In this document: positions 63,444 through 64,000 of the stretch, piece after piece
Layout: each line of letters starts with the position of its first letter
Position numbering within the stretch: position 1 is the first letter of the stretch
Assembly (NCBI RefSeq): GCF_900182985.1
Contig: NZ_FXUY01000001.1
Location: 1,612,001-1,676,000 of the forward strand
DNA from: Pseudomonas helmanticensis
GTDB lineage: Bacteria > Pseudomonadota > Gammaproteobacteria > Pseudomonadales > Pseudomonadaceae
Length of the DNA stretch: 64,000 nt
Reading direction: 5' to 3'
Notes under the pieces: model-generated
The model's database searches: none
What the model saw: only the letters and a program-made list of their open reading frames with translations
What the model was told of the DNA's origin: nothing
Translations under genes and position numbers: made by a program

Positions 63444-64000
63444 ATGACTGCCCGTTTCCAGAACCCCGTCGATACCCGTTTCGGCTGGGGCAGCCTGCAA
63501 GAACTTGCCGCCATCACCGAACAGCAGACCGTCGCCCTCGTGACCTTCCCTGAGGCGCGTGGGCTGGGGCTGGTGGATCGCCTGCAAGCCCTGCTCGGGG
63601 AGCGCCTGGTCTATGTATTCGAAGATGTGCAGCCCAATCCCGACGTCGCGCATTTGCGCAGCACCTACGAAGATTTCTGGCAGCAGGCCGGCGACTGTGA
63701 TGTGGTCCTGGCTGTCGGTGGCGGCAGCGCCATCGACACGGCCAAGGCGTTGATCGTCGGCACCGCGTCGGGGCGTTTCGATGAACTGCTGAATCTGCTG
63801 GCGACCGGCAAACCGTTCACCCCGCCGCGCTGCAAACAGCTGATCGCCGCGCCGACCACCGCCGGCACCGGCAGCGAGGTCACGCCATGGGCAACCATCT
63901 GGGACAGCGCCAGCCAGAAGAAATACTCGCTGCACCTGGATTGCACCTGGCCGCGCGTGGCGATCATCGACCCGCAGTTGATGCTCACCGTACCCGCCAG
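63444..64000 (+). CDS. Iron-containing alcohol dehydrogenase, partial (phosphonate locus)
   Basis: The open frame runs past the window edge, so only the first 185 residues are seen. It shows the group III alcohol dehydrogenase N-terminal Rossmann-like part with LAVGGGSAIDTAKAL and AAPTTAGTGSEVTPWA. AGGAT lies before the ATG. Placed directly behind phnE, it may reduce phosphonoacetaldehyde or oxidise a hydroxyphosphonate, as relatives in phosphonate loci do; the iron-binding residues lie mostly beyond the edge. Confidence 0.85.
   Translation, partial: MTARFQNPVDTRFGWGSLQELAAITEQQTVALVTFPEARGLGLVDRLQALLGERLVYVFEDVQPNPDVAHLRSTYEDFWQQAGDCDVVLAVGGGSAIDTAKALIVGTASGRFDELLNLLATGKPFTPPRCKQLIAAPTTAGTGSEVTPWATIWDSASQKKYSLHLDCTWPRVAIIDPQLMLTVPA

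Overview
The window looks like a chromosomal segment of a fluorescent Pseudomonas (P. fluorescens / P. koreensis-like). The evidence is high-GC coding sequence, a 1631-residue NAD-dependent glutamate dehydrogenase, a PpgL-type lactonase, VreAIR-like regulators, and about twenty copies of the REP/BIME palindromes typical of this group. Those palindromes are built on GTAGGAGCTGCC...GGCTGCGATC and on GATCGTTCCCACGC-type units. No rRNA, tRNA, CRISPR array or prophage was seen.

Left accessory part (1-8 kb). A frameshifted DUF6119/TIGR04141 gene lies between two copies of a short palindromic repeat. Next come a broken S-type pyocin-like toxin gene and its probable immunity gene (DUF6572). Three pieces of a type II secretion system (GspC-, GspH- and GspJ-like) follow without the rest of the apparatus. 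A convergent anti-sigma / ECF sigma / STN-TonB operon resembles vreR-vreI-vreA, which neighbours the Hxc type II system in P. aeruginosa. The segment ends with a small secreted protein.

Central part (8-35 kb). A MocR regulator sits among small oxidative-stress or monooxygenase-like genes, followed by a cupin, a lipoprotein and gdhB. A compact moxR-DUF58-DUF4381-BatA-BatB/C-BatD operon comes next, with overlapping stops and starts. Three AT-rich, immunity-like small genes separate it from sbcD-sbcC-GST. Small envelope proteins and a lactonase complete the region.

Sugar-acid locus (35-42 kb). A dehydratase, an AraD1/FAH-family protein, a 2-oxoglutarate semialdehyde-type dehydrogenase, an MFS permease and a FadR-type GntR regulator form an oxidative pentonate (L-arabonate-like) route to 2-oxoglutarate. 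The sugar dehydrogenase step is not present. An MMPL transporter with a YCF48-like partner follows.

Catabolic regulon (46-57.5 kb), the most interesting part. It holds a DUF1185 protein, an alpha/beta hydrolase, an aldehyde dehydrogenase, a flavin reductase, a carboxymuconolactone-decarboxylase-like protein, an FCD-GntR regulator, a Nudix hydrolase, a DUF1330 protein, a RibBX-like flavin-biosynthesis enzyme and a complete polyamine-type ABC importer. The same palindrome (ATGGTATACCAT or close variants) occurs before all three transcription units. I infer one regulon for uptake and flavin-dependent oxidation of an unidentified, probably nitrogenous, substrate. The oxygenase expected to partner the flavin reductase is not in the window.

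Right end (57.5-64 kb). An alpha/beta hydrolase is followed by a ParD-like / methionine aminopeptidase operon with its own inverted-repeat operator. A LysR regulator is divergent from phnD-phnC-phnE, with an iron-containing alcohol dehydrogenase cut by the window edge, suggesting phosphonate uptake and use.
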